NCBI GenBank assembly: GCA_963800975.1
Contig: CAWDDB010000009.1
Span: 75,453-139,452, forward strand
Direction of reading: 5' to 3'
Source: JALYGY01 sp963800975
GTDB taxonomy: Bacteria; Actinomycetota; Rubrobacteria; Rubrobacterales; Rubrobacteraceae
Length of the DNA stretch: 64,000 bases
Shown: in pieces, positions 18,605-27,461 of the stretch
Layout of the letters: each line of letters starts with the position of its first letter
How positions within the stretch are numbered: the first letter of the stretch is position 1
The notes under the pieces: generated by a model
What the model saw: only the letters and a program-made list of their open reading frames with translations
Databases searched by the model: none
What the model was told of the DNA's origin: nothing
Made by a program: the position numbers and the translations under genes

Positions 18605-18632
18605 GTAGGAGCGTTTCGCGAAACGCCCCTAC
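18605..18632. terminator. Palindrome between convergent genes
   Basis: GTAGG pairs with CCTAC around the self-complementary GCGTTTCGCGAAACGC at 18611-18626. It lies midway in the 75-bp junction between the NAGPA-like gene and the cupin gene and can act in both directions. Confidence 0.6.
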
Positions 18633-18663
18633 CCGAACGGTCTCCGCACGGAACCCGAAGCGT

Positions 18664-19218
18664 TTACAGGTACTTCTCGAAGGATTTGTCCACGCCCTTC
18701 CACCTGGCGATCGCGGCCAGGGTGCCAAACACAGCCCTCTGCACGAAGGTGGGCGCGCCGACCAGGTAACCCTCGCCCATTTGGAACAGGAGGGCGAGCT
18801 GCAGGATTTTCCTCGGGACCGACTTATCGTTGGTCTTGCCGTCCCTGGCCAGCCCGTAGGCGACCCTGAGCGAGTCCTCCATGCGCCTAGCCGGCCTTAT
18901 TTCGACGTTGAAGACGGTGGGCTCGCCCGAGGTGTTGTAGAAGCGGTGGGGGACCTTCTTGTGCACGAAGGCCTTCTCGCCCGTTTCGAGCACCAGGCTC
19001 TTGCCATCCACGTCGACGTTCAGCCGGCCCTCCAGGACCTCGAACTCCTCGGTGAAGGCCAGGTGGTAGTGCATGGCGTTCCCACCGCCGGGGGCCAGCT
19101 CTACCTCGGCCAGCAAGTACTCGCCGCCGGTCTCCTCCGTGCTCTTCAGGAACGTGACCCGGTCCCCGATCACGGGGTTCACGATGGTCTTATTTCTGGT
19201 CCGCTCTGTGGTTTTCAT
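18664..19218 (-). CDS. Cupin-domain protein
   Basis: The 184-residue protein contains a single cupin barrel at about residues 25-115. Motif 1 is the GGGNAMHYHLAFTEEFEVLEGRL block (metal-binding His-x-His and Glu), and motif 2 is AFVHKKVPHRFYN. The remaining 70 residues are helical and hydrophobic (RKILQLALLFQMGEGYLVG). It may bind a metal and a small ligand; no reaction can be named. Its ATG overlaps the stop of the short upstream gene (ATGA), so they are coupled. Confidence 0.82.
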   Translation of the reverse strand: MKTTERTRNKTIVNPVIGDRVTFLKSTEETGGEYLLAEVELAPGGGNAMHYHLAFTEEFEVLEGRLNVDVDGKSLVLETGEKAFVHKKVPHRFYNTSGEPTVFNVEIRPARRMEDSLRVAYGLARDGKTNDKSVPRKILQLALLFQMGEGYLVGAPTFVQRAVFGTLAAIARWKGVDKSFEKYL

Positions 19219-19400
19219 GCTATCTCCTTGGTGTCGGGTCGCTCTTGACGAGCGACGTTAACCCGCCGGGTGGCGGATTGCCCCGGGGGCGTTACGGCGC
19301 CGCAGGCGCGGCTCGCCTCGACGCACCGCAGCCAGTTGCGCGCCCGGTCCGCCAGCCGGGCCTTTTCGGCCACCTGCATCGCTATCAGGTACTCGTTCAT
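19215..19400 (-). CDS. Small hypothetical protein (61 aa) coupled to the cupin gene
   Basis: The frame from ATG 19400 begins MNEYLIAMQVAEKARLADRARNW, an amphipathic helix of a type often seen at the start of small actinobacterial proteins. It ends with a basic tail, and its stop overlaps the cupin start by ATGA. Translational coupling supports a real gene. No family is recognised. Confidence 0.5.
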   Translation of the reverse strand: MNEYLIAMQVAEKARLADRARNWLRCVEASRACGAVTPPGQSATRRVNVARQERPDTKEIA

Positions 19401-19635
19401 GACACGCGGATCGACCTCCAGACGTCTTTCGGATTCGTACGGTGCCGTGGCGCTCGATAGTATGGTCTTCGGCGCGAGGGGGCGCATCGGGCTAACGCTC
19501 GAACCGGGCCTAGGACTTTAGTCCCAGTTAGACCTCACCCCTTCTGCGTATCCCCGCGGTTGGATCCCGCCCAACGCGGCGCCGCGCGACCCTGTAAGCT
19601 GGTGGCCGAAAACCTTTGATCCGGAGGTTCCGCAC

Positions 19636-20991
19636 ATGGACACCACGAAGTTCGTGCTCGACGAGAGGTCGCTGCCGGAGAGCTGGTACAACCTCGTCCC
19701 CGACCTGCCGTTCGGGCTCGAGCCGCCGCTGCACCCGGGGACGCGGGAGCCAGTCGGGCCCGAAGCTTTCGCGCCGCTCTTTCCCGAGGAGATCATCAGG
19801 CAAGAGGTCACGGCTGAGGCCCGCGTCCCGATCCCGGACGAGGTGCGCGAGATCTACAGCCTCTGGCGCCCGACGCCCCTGTTCCGCGCCAGGCGCCTCG
19901 AGAAGTTCCTCGACACCCCGGCCCACATCTACTACAAGTACGAGGGCGTCTCGCCCGCCGGCAGCCACAAGCCCAACACCGCCGTCCCGCAGGCGTACTA
20001 CAACCGCGAGGAGGGCGTCAGGCGCCTCACGACAGAGACCGGGGCAGGCCAGTGGGGCTCCGCTCTCGCGTTCGCGTGCGGGACCATGGGCCTCGAGTGC
20101 ACCGTCTACATGGTGCGCGTCAGCTACGACCAGAAGCCCTACAGACGCTTGATGATGCAGACCTACGGCGCGGAGGTCTACGCCAGCCCGACGGACCTCA
20201 CCCAGGCCGGCCGCAACATCCTGGAGGCGGACCCCGACTCGCCCGGCTCGCTCGGCATCGCCATCTCGGAGGCCGTCGAGGACGCCGCCGGAAACGACGA
20301 CGCGAAGTACTCGCTGGGCAGCGTGCTCAACCACGTCATGTTGCACCAGACCGTGATCGGGCAGGAGGCGCTGCGGCAGATGGAGCTCGCCGGCGAGTAC
20401 CCCGACGTGGTCGTCGGCTGCGCCGGCGGCGGGTCGAACTTCGCCGGGATCGCGTTCCCCTTTATCGGGGAGAACCTGAAGCACGGCAGGGACACGCGCG
20501 TCCTCGCCGTCGAGCCGGCCTCCTGCCCCACCCTCACGAAGGGCCGCTACACCTACGATTTCGGCGACACCGCGGGCACGACGCCGCTCATGAAGATGTA
20601 CACCCTCGGGCACTCCTTCGTGCCTGCGGGCATCCACGCCGGGGGACTCAGGTACCACGGCGAATCGCCCATAGTCTCGGCGCTCGTGCACGAGGGCCTC
20701 GTCGAGGCGCGGGCCTACGCCCAGAACGCGACCTTCGAAGCCGGGGTCGCCTTCGCCCGCGCGGAGGGGATCATCCCGGCCCCCGAGGTCGCGCACGCGA
20801 TCAAGGCGACGATGGACCTCGCGCTCGAGGCCAGGGAGGCGGGAGAAGAGGAGGTTATCCTCTTCAACCTGTGCGGCCACGGCCACTTCGACCTGGCCGC
20901 CTACGAGCAGTACCTCGCGGGCAACCTCGTCGACCTCGAGCACCCGGAAGCGGAGATCGAGATGGCCGTCGCCGAGATACCGGCCGGATAG
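19636..20991 (+). CDS. TrpB-like pyridoxal-phosphate enzyme (TrpB2 type tryptophan synthase beta)
   Basis: At 451 residues it is longer than TrpB1 and carries the TrpB2 N-terminal extension (ERSLPESWYNLVPDLP). The PLP-binding Lys112 lies in SPAGSHKPNTA. The phosphate loop CAGGGSNFAG and the C-terminal NLCGHGHFD are present. TrpB2 enzymes make tryptophan from indole and serine without a tight TrpA partner, and often act in indole salvage. No trpA or other trp gene is adjacent. ATG 19636 is preceded by GGAGG. Confidence 0.92.
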   Translation: MDTTKFVLDERSLPESWYNLVPDLPFGLEPPLHPGTREPVGPEAFAPLFPEEIIRQEVTAEARVPIPDEVREIYSLWRPTPLFRARRLEKFLDTPAHIYYKYEGVSPAGSHKPNTAVPQAYYNREEGVRRLTTETGAGQWGSALAFACGTMGLECTVYMVRVSYDQKPYRRLMMQTYGAEVYASPTDLTQAGRNILEADPDSPGSLGIAISEAVEDAAGNDDAKYSLGSVLNHVMLHQTVIGQEALRQMELAGEYPDVVVGCAGGGSNFAGIAFPFIGENLKHGRDTRVLAVEPASCPTLTKGRYTYDFGDTAGTTPLMKMYTLGHSFVPAGIHAGGLRYHGESPIVSALVHEGLVEARAYAQNATFEAGVAFARAEGIIPAPEVAHAIKATMDLALEAREAGEEEVILFNLCGHGHFDLAAYEQYLAGNLVDLEHPEAEIEMAVAEIPAG

Positions 20992-21115
20992 CAGGCGCAA
21001 CCATCCTCAACCAACTGCCTCTGGCCTAGCCCCGATACGCGGCCTGGGCTAGAATTCCGCCCAGGCATCAGCCTTGGGAGAGGTCCGGCGGTCAAATCGG
21101 GATGGTGAGGTAGGC

Positions 21116-21631
21116 ATGAGACGGACGATCGTTGCGGTCACGGGAGCCATTGCGGCGCTCCTCATGATGGCCGGGGTGGCGCTGGCGTTAGACATAGCCT
21201 GCGTCAGCGGCGGCAACTGCGTCGGCACCGACAACGCGGACACGATGCAGGGTACAAGGGGCTTCGACCGGATGTACGGCCGCGCGGGTAACGATGAGAT
21301 GTACGGCGACTACGCCGAAGACCTGATGTTCGGCGAGAGCCAGGCCGACACCATGTACGGCGAGTACGGCCCCGACACGGTGCGCGGCGGCGAGGGCAAC
21401 GACACGATCTACGGCGGCCCGGCCGCCGACAGCCTCTTCGGCAACGCCGGCATCGACACGGTAGACGGCGACGTGGGAGCCGATTTCGTCAACGTCGTGG
21501 ACGGTCAGCACGACTCCGTCAGCTGCGGCCTCGGCAACGACAGGGCCATCATCGACGAAGTCGACCAGGGCGAGGCCAGCTTCGAAGACTTCGTTCGGCT
21601 CAGCAGCTGCGAAGACCTCAGGATCCGCTAG
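21116..21631 (+). CDS. Secreted RTX-like calcium-binding repeat protein
   Basis: The 171-residue protein has a signal peptide (MRRTIVAVTGAIAALLMMAGVALA). Tandem nonapeptide-like repeats of the GGxGxDxxx kind follow: GTDNADTM, GRAGNDEMYG, GESQADTMYG, GGEGNDTIYG, GGPAADSLFG, GNAGIDTVDG. Such repeats form a parallel beta-roll that binds calcium outside the cell. A Cys pair in the tail (SCGL, SSCEDL) may form a disulphide. Two paralogues occur in this window (35.2 and 50.9 kb). GTGAGG precedes ATG 21116. Confidence 0.82.
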   Translation: MRRTIVAVTGAIAALLMMAGVALALDIACVSGGNCVGTDNADTMQGTRGFDRMYGRAGNDEMYGDYAEDLMFGESQADTMYGEYGPDTVRGGEGNDTIYGGPAADSLFGNAGIDTVDGDVGADFVNVVDGQHDSVSCGLGNDRAIIDEVDQGEASFEDFVRLSSCEDLRIR

Positions 21632-21658
21632 GGCTTTTCCGAGAAGTAAGCCATCTGC

Positions 21659-22453
21659 TCACGCCCGCGGGTTGCCCACTCCGAGCTCGCAGTGGTTACC
21701 GGAGAGCGGGGCTATCTCGGAGATCCTGAATCCGTCCACGAACTCTCGTAGACGTGGATCTCCCGCGCCGTCCAGTTCCAGTTGCACCCTCCAGGAGGTG
21801 GCGACGACGGGCGCGTCCTGGCCCGGGTAGGGGCTCACGATGACGTAGTCCTCCTCCCCGTAAGAGCGCAGCACGTCGACCTGGCGCTTCGGCAAATCGG
21901 GACGGGAAGTGATCCAGACTACGCCGTGGTCCATGCTGTGCACTGCGTGCCTGTCTTTGATGGGCTTCTCGTAGAAGCCGCAGTTCTGCCACAGGGGATC
22001 GTGGTCGCCGTTGGTCGGCGGCTCCCGATCATACTGTATAGATCCCTCGACGGTCCTGTTGGTGGTAGCCGGGTAGACCTCTATGCCCTCGGGTGGATCC
22101 TCCGGTAACGGTCTGGCCTTGTCCGGCTTCTCGCCGCCCGCGGGCAGCATGTTGGAGATCTCCTTCTTCCCCACCTCGGCCCTCGCGAGCTGGGCGGCCT
22201 CCGGATCCACCTTCGCGCTCGACGTCTGTTCGCCGGAGGCCACCGCGGTCGTCTCCTCCCGCGTACCGGCGCTCTCGGAAGCGGCGTTGCCCATCTCCTG
22301 CTCGCTCTCGGAAGTACCCTGCCCGCCGTCCCCTGTCGGCTGTCCTCCGCCGCAAGCCGCGGCGAAGAGCGCCAGTACGCAGACGAGGAAGACGGCTGCG
22401 ACCTTCGCGCCCCGCGACCCCGCCCCGGGTTCTCTGATCCGCTTCTCGAGCAT
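21659..22453 (-). CDS. DUF3105 lipoprotein
   Basis: The 264-residue protein has a lipoprotein signal peptide with a lipobox ending at Cys34 (ALFAAACGG). A low-complexity Ser/Glu/Gly linker (35-90) follows. The DUF3105 core at about 125-255 has YDREPPTNGDHDPLWQNCGFYEKPIKDRHAVHSMDHGVVWITS, with the DHDP, NCGFY and HSMDHG signatures. It should be anchored on the outer face of the membrane. The molecular function of DUF3105 is unknown; the conserved His/Cys residues suggest metal binding. Confidence 0.85.
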   Translation of the reverse strand: MLEKRIREPGAGSRGAKVAAVFLVCVLALFAAACGGGQPTGDGGQGTSESEQEMGNAASESAGTREETTAVASGEQTSSAKVDPEAAQLARAEVGKKEISNMLPAGGEKPDKARPLPEDPPEGIEVYPATTNRTVEGSIQYDREPPTNGDHDPLWQNCGFYEKPIKDRHAVHSMDHGVVWITSRPDLPKRQVDVLRSYGEEDYVIVSPYPGQDAPVVATSWRVQLELDGAGDPRLREFVDGFRISEIAPLSGNHCELGVGNPRA

Positions 22454-22568
22454 CTGAGGAGCCTCTCTATCGGATTCCGTCAGGAGATATTACGATCCCG
22501 AAGGTAGCACGGATCTGCCCCCGCGAACTGTGAGCGCGACCATATCGCTTCGAAGGAGCACTTGTGGC

Positions 22569-23459
22569 TCAGGCGTCGGGACGGGCCCCGAGCCGCTCCA
22601 CCGCCCGGGCCGCGACCCCGATACCGCGCCGCAGCGCTTCTTCCGCGCCCGCATCGGAGAGCCACGCGGCGAGGAAGCCCGCGCACAGGGCGTCGCCTGC
22701 GCCCGTGGTGTCTATCGCCCGGGTCGCCTGCGCCGCCAGGCGTGCCCGATCCCCGTCAGCGTCCGCGTAAAGGGCGCCCTCCGGGCCGAGCTTGAGGACG
22801 ACTGCGGAGTAGTTGTCCAGCATGCTCTCCGCGACTTGTCGGGGGTCTCCGTCCCCGCCAAGCAGCGTCCCCTCCTCCAGGTTGGGGAAGCACAGGTCGG
22901 CGCCCCGGGTCCACCCGAGAAACCGGGCCGGCCCTATCTCCCCGAGCAGCGGAACGGATGAGGGATCGACCGAGACGGTCATCCCCGCTTCGCGCGCCAG
23001 ACGGAGGGCTTGCAGCGCGGTCTCCCTGCGGCTCCCGCCTGAGAACGTGTAGCCGGAGAGGTGCAGGTGACCGCCGTCGAAGAGATGCCGGGGCAGGTCT
23101 GCGGGGCCGAGGTGCTCGCCGGCGCCGCGGTCCGTGATCATGGTCCGCTCCCCGGCGCCGTCCACGAGCACGAAGACCTTGCCGGTGCCGAGCGAACCGT
23201 CCCTGGCCAGGTGCGGCGTCACCCCGGCCTCCGCTAGCTCGGCCGCGAGGGCCTCGCCCAGGACGTCGTCGCCGATCCTGCCTACGAAGTGCGTCTCGAC
23301 CCCAAGCGAGGCCAGCCAGGCCGCTGCGTTCGCGCCCGAGCCGCCCGCGACGGCCCGGATCGGGGCGAAGGTGTCGGTGCCGAAGGCCACGGGACCCTCG
23401 ATCCTCGCGAGGAGGTCGTAGATCAGGTCCCCCACGATCACGACCCGAGCGGCGCTCAC
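22569..23459 (-). CDS. psuK: PfkB-family sugar kinase, probable pseudouridine kinase
   Basis: The 296-residue protein is a PfkB/ribokinase-family enzyme: GGSGANAAAWLASLG (N-terminal signature), GTGKVFVLVDGAGERTMITDRGA, and the C-terminal signature DTTGAGDALCAGFLAAWL with the catalytic Asp. Its start overlaps the stop of... the upstream PsuG-type gene end by 4 bp, so the two are one operon. In the known pathway the kinase phosphorylates pseudouridine to its 5'-phosphate, and PsuG splits this into uracil and ribose 5-phosphate. The kinase assignment rests on this pairing; the sequence alone only shows a PfkB sugar/nucleoside kinase. Confidence 0.8.
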   Translation of the reverse strand: MSAARVVIVGDLIYDLLARIEGPVAFGTDTFAPIRAVAGGSGANAAAWLASLGVETHFVGRIGDDVLGEALAAELAEAGVTPHLARDGSLGTGKVFVLVDGAGERTMITDRGAGEHLGPADLPRHLFDGGHLHLSGYTFSGGSRRETALQALRLAREAGMTVSVDPSSVPLLGEIGPARFLGWTRGADLCFPNLEEGTLLGGDGDPRQVAESMLDNYSAVVLKLGPEGALYADADGDRARLAAQATRAIDTTGAGDALCAGFLAAWLSDAGAEEALRRGIGVAARAVERLGARPDA

Positions 23460-24373
23460 CCCCCGGCGCCGCCGGAGGCCGAGAGCGCCGCGGCGATGCG
23501 GGCCGCCAGGCCGGCGTTGCGCACGATGATCTCCCGGTTCACCCGAAGGCTCTTCCCTCCCGTCTCGACCGCGAAGCGATCGAGGAGGAACGGCGTCGCC
23601 TCTTTGCCGCGCACGCCCAGGCGCGCGAGTTCCTCGAGCCCGGCCCTCAGCGCCCTGTCGTGCAGCCCTGGGTCGAGCTGCTCGTCCTCCGGGAGCGGGT
23701 TGGCGACGACTAGGCCGGACCGTCCGAGGCCAAGCTCCGGCAGGGCCCGGATCACGAGCGCCGCCTCTTCCTCGTCGTCCACGGCCCAGTCGAGCGGGCT
23801 GCCCGAGTCGGTCAGGTAGAAGCCCGGGAAACGCCGCGTCCGGTATCCCACGACCGGCACGCCGAGCGTCTCCAGGTACTCCAGGGTCGCGGGGACATCG
23901 AGTATAGACTTCGCCCCCGAGCAGACCACCGCAACGGGGGTGTGCGCGAGCACGGCGAGGTCCGCGGAGACGTCCCAGCTCTCGCGCGCCTCCCGGTGCA
24001 CGCCGCCGAGTCCCCCCGTCGCGAAGAGCCTGATGCCAGCCAGGGCGGCCAGGTGCGCGGTGGCGGCCACGGTCGTCGCCCCGTCGCTCCCCTTGGCGAC
24101 GGCCACGGCCAGGTCGCGCGCGGTGAGCTTTGCGACGTCGCGGGCGGTCGCCATCAGCTCGAGGTCGCTCTCCTCCAGCCCGACCTTCGCCACCCCGCCG
24201 ATGACGCCGACGGTCGCGGGGACGGCGCCCTCCGCGCGCACCACGCGTTCGGCCTCGCGGGCCACCTCGAGGTTGTCCGGGCTGGGAAGGCCGTGCGAGA
24301 TCAGGGTGGACTCAAGCGCCACGACGGGGGCGCCCTCTTCGAGGGCGGCGGCTACCTCAGACCTGACCTCCAC
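23456..24373 (-). CDS. psuG: Pseudouridine-5'-phosphate glycosidase
   Basis: The 305-residue product matches PsuG along its full length: VALESTLISHGLPSP near the N-terminus, ATVGVIGG, KGSDGATTVAAT, LFATGGLGGVHREA with the conserved GGxGGVHR, CSGAKSILDVPATLEYLETLGVPVVGY, and RGKEATPFLL near the C-terminus. The enzyme reversibly cleaves the C-C glycosidic bond of pseudouridine 5'-phosphate. The downstream PfkB kinase gene overlaps its end by 4 bp. It is preceded on the same strand by the SRAP gene, ending 17 bp away. Confidence 0.93.
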   Translation of the reverse strand: MEVRSEVAAALEEGAPVVALESTLISHGLPSPDNLEVAREAERVVRAEGAVPATVGVIGGVAKVGLEESDLELMATARDVAKLTARDLAVAVAKGSDGATTVAATAHLAALAGIRLFATGGLGGVHREARESWDVSADLAVLAHTPVAVVCSGAKSILDVPATLEYLETLGVPVVGYRTRRFPGFYLTDSGSPLDWAVDDEEEAALVIRALPELGLGRSGLVVANPLPEDEQLDPGLHDRALRAGLEELARLGVRGKEATPFLLDRFAVETGGKSLRVNREIIVRNAGLAARIAAALSASGGAGG

Positions 24374-24390
24374 GCCCCGCTACCGCGGCC

Positions 24391-25056
24391 CTACGCCGCG
24401 GGCTCGATGCATCGCGGGTCGTTGTTGGAGGGGCTGTTGACGAAGCGGCTCACGGGGTAGGCCTCCATCTCCTCCTCGGGGTAGGGCGCGAGCAATCCCG
24501 TGAGCTCGTCGGTCTCGGAGGCCGGGTCGAGCCACACGTCGTAGGCGTCGGGGGCCACGATCACCGGCATCCGGTTGTGTATCCCTCCGAGGAGGGCGTT
24601 GGGCTCGGTGGTGAGGATCGTGCAGGTCCGCACCTCCCCCTCGCCGTCGCCCTTCCAGCTCTCCCAGAGCCCGGCGAAGCCGAAGGGCCTTCCGTCCTCC
24701 ATGTGTATGTAGAAAGGCTGCTTGGCGCCGTTGGTGCGCTGCCACTCGTAGAAGCCGTCGGCCGGGATCAGGCACCGCCGCTCGCGGAAGGCCCTACGGA
24801 ACGAGGGCTTGCCAGGGGCCGTCTCGGCGCGGGCGTTGATCATGCGCGAGCCGATCTGCGGGTCGTCGGCCCACGGCGGGATGAGCCCCCACCTGAGCAC
24901 CTCCAGGCGCCTGTGGCCATCTTCCTCCAGGACCGCCGCAACCCCCTGCGTCGGCGCAACGTTGTAGCTCTCGGAAAGTTCGACGGAAGACGCGTCGAAG
25001 CTGAACTCCTCCGCAAGCCTTCGGGTCGGCGTCGCCAGCGTGTACCTACCGCACAT
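24391..25056 (-). CDS. SRAP-domain DNA abasic-site shielding protein (YedK/HMCES family)
   Basis: The 221-residue protein starts MCGRY, so after Met removal Cys2 is the N-terminal nucleophile that forms a thiazolidine crosslink with abasic sites in single-stranded DNA. The other active-site parts are present: SYNVAPTQ, WGLIPPWA, MINARAET (Asn), GFYEW (Glu) and GIHNRMPVI (His). Family members act during replication and the SOS response. AGGAGG lies 6-7 nt before the ATG. It runs in the same direction as psuG and psuK, probably as one transcript. Confidence 0.92.
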   Translation of the reverse strand: MCGRYTLATPTRRLAEEFSFDASSVELSESYNVAPTQGVAAVLEEDGHRRLEVLRWGLIPPWADDPQIGSRMINARAETAPGKPSFRRAFRERRCLIPADGFYEWQRTNGAKQPFYIHMEDGRPFGFAGLWESWKGDGEGEVRTCTILTTEPNALLGGIHNRMPVIVAPDAYDVWLDPASETDELTGLLAPYPEEEMEAYPVSRFVNSPSNNDPRCIEPAA

Positions 25057-25348
25057 AATTCATCCTCCTCAGGACCTCGAAACCTGTGCTGTAATTGTAC
25101 CTGGTGATCCGGCCTCTCCCATCGGCCAGCTTGGCCCAGCGCGCCCGGTGGCACGCCCGATTCGCGGGTCCATGAAGCGAAGAAGCGGGCGATCAGGGGG
25201 CCACTCCAGGCGTCCCGAACGATCGCCGGCGGCGTGGGTTTCCCTGGGATGAGTGGGGACCGGGTGAGCCTAATGCGCGGGCCAGACCCCGAGAAGCGTC
25301 CGGAATCCATTCGCCGGTACATCGTGCACGTGGCTCGAAGCCCGCAGC

Positions 25349-26284
25349 CTAGGCGAAGTGATCCCAGCCCGAGAGGTCTTCGATCTCCTCTCCCCCGCGC
25401 AGGAAGGTGACGCCGGACCCTTCGACGACCTCGCCTATCGTGGTGACGGGCACCTCGACGCCATCGGCCAGCCCCCGGATAACCGGCTCGGGCGCGGAGA
25501 TCAGGAGCTCGTAGTCCTCCCCGCCGGTGGCTGCCGCTGTCTCGGGGTCGTGTCCGAGCGACGCCAGGAGGCCGCGCGTGTCGTTTGCCACGGGCAGGAG
25601 ATCCAGGTCCACGACGCACGCGACCGAGCTGCTCTCGCACACGCGGCGTGCGTCTGAGGCGAGGCCGTCTGAGAGGTCCATCATCGCCCCAACCCCGAGC
25701 CGGGCGGCGGCGCGTCCGGCCCCCACCCTCGGTTCGGGCCGCAGGTGCTTGCGGACGAGCCTCTCGGGACCAAAGAGACCCTGTTCGAGCGCCAGCAAGC
25801 CCGCTGTCGAGGCGCCGAGCTCGCCCGTGACCGCGAGCAGGTCTCCCGGCCTCGCGCCCGAGCGCAGCACCGGCGGTTCGTCGAGCTCGCCGAGGATCGC
25901 CACGTCGACGGTGAGCGCTTCGGCCCTGGCCGTGTCGCCCCCGATGGGGTAGACGCCGAACGCCCCGCAAGCCTCCAGGACGCCCCGCAGGCACCTGTCC
26001 GTCGTCTCCGGGTCCGCGGCCGCGCCGGAGGTGAGGACGAACCGCGGGATGCCCCCCATCGCCGCAACGTCCGAGACGTTTACCGCGACGGCCTTGTAGC
26101 CGACGTCTTCCGGCTCGGCCCAGCCCTTGAAGTGGTGGCCCGAGACGAGCATGTCCGAGGCGGCCAGCCAGGTCTGGTCGCCGAGGCGGAGCACGGCGCA
26201 GTCGTCCCCGATCGGCACCAGCACCTCGGGAGGCGCCTCGGGCAGCATCTCCGAGATGCGGCGTATGATCTCGAACTCGTTCAT
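25349..26284 (-). CDS. thiL: Thiamine-monophosphate kinase
   Basis: The 311-residue protein is ThiL: MNEFEIIRRI, IGDDCAVL (metal-binding Asp pair), SDMLVSGHHF, NVSDVAAMGG, YPIGGDTARA, SGARPGDLLAVTGELG, MMDLSDGLASDARR and GGEDYELL. It phosphorylates thiamine monophosphate to the active diphosphate in the last step of the pathway. Its ATG overlaps the stop of the small membrane protein gene (ATGA). It is the last gene of a tightly coupled run that also holds thiE and a double-Nudix gene. Confidence 0.95.
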   Translation of the reverse strand: MNEFEIIRRISEMLPEAPPEVLVPIGDDCAVLRLGDQTWLAASDMLVSGHHFKGWAEPEDVGYKAVAVNVSDVAAMGGIPRFVLTSGAAADPETTDRCLRGVLEACGAFGVYPIGGDTARAEALTVDVAILGELDEPPVLRSGARPGDLLAVTGELGASTAGLLALEQGLFGPERLVRKHLRPEPRVGAGRAAARLGVGAMMDLSDGLASDARRVCESSSVACVVDLDLLPVANDTRGLLASLGHDPETAAATGGEDYELLISAPEPVIRGLADGVEVPVTTIGEVVEGSGVTFLRGGEEIEDLSGWDHFA

Positions 26285-26568
26285 CGCCCCCACGTGCGCG
26301 GGTCGAAGTAGCGGCGGTAGCGCGAGATGACCTCCTTGCCGAGAAAGAGCGCCGCGCCCCAGAACACGGCCTCCGCGGCGATCACGAGCGCCCCGGAGAG
26401 GGCCACCTTCTGCGCGGTTCCGAGCGGCAAGAAGGCCACCACAGGGACAGCCGAGTAGAGCGCGCCCGGGATCACGAGCAAGACGACCACGAGGACCCAG
26501 GGCCGCCACCGGCCCGGCTTGGGCTTCTCACCCTGCTCCTCGGGCCGGTCGGCGGGCTCGACTTTCAC
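26281..26568 (-). CDS. Small two-helix membrane protein in the thiE-thiL run
   Basis: The 95-residue product starts at a GTG that overlaps the stop of the Nudix gene (GTGA) and ends in ATGA with thiL. A charged Pro-rich head (EEQGEKPKPGRWRP) is followed by two membrane helices (about 27-48 and 52-75) and a basic tail (RYRRYFDPRTWGR). The pattern is typical of small actinobacterial inner-membrane proteins. The role is unknown. The double overlap makes it very likely to be expressed. Confidence 0.7.
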   Translation of the reverse strand: MKVEPADRPEEQGEKPKPGRWRPWVLVVVLLVIPGALYSAVPVVAFLPLGTAQKVALSGALVIAAEAVFWGAALFLGKEVISRYRRYFDPRTWGR

Positions 26569-27461
26569 ATCCCCAGCGTCTCTACCGCGGCCCACAGGGC
26601 ATCCGAGTCCTCCTTCGTGTACCAGGTCGGCATACCGCGCCACTCGTCCTGCGTGACCCACGCGTAGGCGTCGTGGGCGGAGTGCTCCGGCGTCACCTCG
26701 CCCCCGGGATACCTGGACACGAAGCCAAGACCGGCGTAGAACTCGGTGTCCTCGGGACCCCGCCACGGCTCGACCCGGGCAAACCAGGGAACCTCGGGCT
26801 CGGCGTCTAGGCCCGTCTCCTCGACGGTCTCGCGCCTGGCGCAGGCGACGAAGTCCTCGCCCGGCTCCAGCATTCCCCCGGGGTTCTCCCAGAGCCCGAC
26901 CGGCGGCTTGCGGCGCCTGAGGATGAGGGCCCGCGGCTCGTCCGCATCGAGGTCCACCAGCACCGTGCCGGCCCCGAGGTTCGCGTGCACCACGCCGCCG
27001 TCGCCGTTGGGCCTCGGTCCCGGTGGTTCCAGCGGGAACGTTTCGCGATCCCGTAGGGACGACTCGTGGATCGCGCGCACCGGACCGGCGGCGCGCCGGA
27101 TGTTCTCGGGGCTCCACCAGCTCGGCAGCTCGAGCCACTCCTCGGGGCTAACCCACCTGTAGCCAAGGTGCTCGTGCGAGAGGGTCACCTCGGCCTCGCG
27201 CGTCCGGCCCAGATAGGTCACGGCGGCGAGAAGCCTGCCGCTCGGGGCCTCGCCTACCCAGGTGGCGAGGATTCGCTCGGGCGCCACGAGAAGGCTCGTC
27301 TCTTCGAAGAGCTCGCGCACCGCCCCTTCCTCGAAGCCCTCGCCGTCGCTCAGACGGCCGGCCGGAGGCTCCCAGGTCCCGGCCGGCCGCTGCAGCAGCA
27401 GCACGCGGCCGTCCTCCCGGACGGGCAGGATGCCGGAGACCAGGTCGGCCCGAACGTTCAT
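26565..27461 (-). CDS. Protein with two tandem Nudix domains
   Basis: The 298-residue protein has two complete Nudix halves. Box 1 spans residues 35-57 (G, E six residues on, then RELFEETSL), where the final Gly of the box is Ser. Box 2 spans residues 196-218 (GMLEPGE ... RRETVEETGL) and is canonical. A linker at about 135-165 joins them. Nudix enzymes hydrolyse X-linked nucleoside diphosphates or other pyrophosphates. Its ATG overlaps the thiE stop (ATGA) and its stop overlaps the next gene. Position between thiE and thiL suggests a thiamine-related pyrophosphate substrate, as known for some Nudix enzymes that remove damaged thiamine diphosphate (inference). Confidence 0.85.
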   Translation of the reverse strand: MNVRADLVSGILPVREDGRVLLLQRPAGTWEPPAGRLSDGEGFEEGAVRELFEETSLLVAPERILATWVGEAPSGRLLAAVTYLGRTREAEVTLSHEHLGYRWVSPEEWLELPSWWSPENIRRAAGPVRAIHESSLRDRETFPLEPPGPRPNGDGGVVHANLGAGTVLVDLDADEPRALILRRRKPPVGLWENPGGMLEPGEDFVACARRETVEETGLDAEPEVPWFARVEPWRGPEDTEFYAGLGFVSRYPGGEVTPEHSAHDAYAWVTQDEWRGMPTWYTKEDSDALWAAVETLGM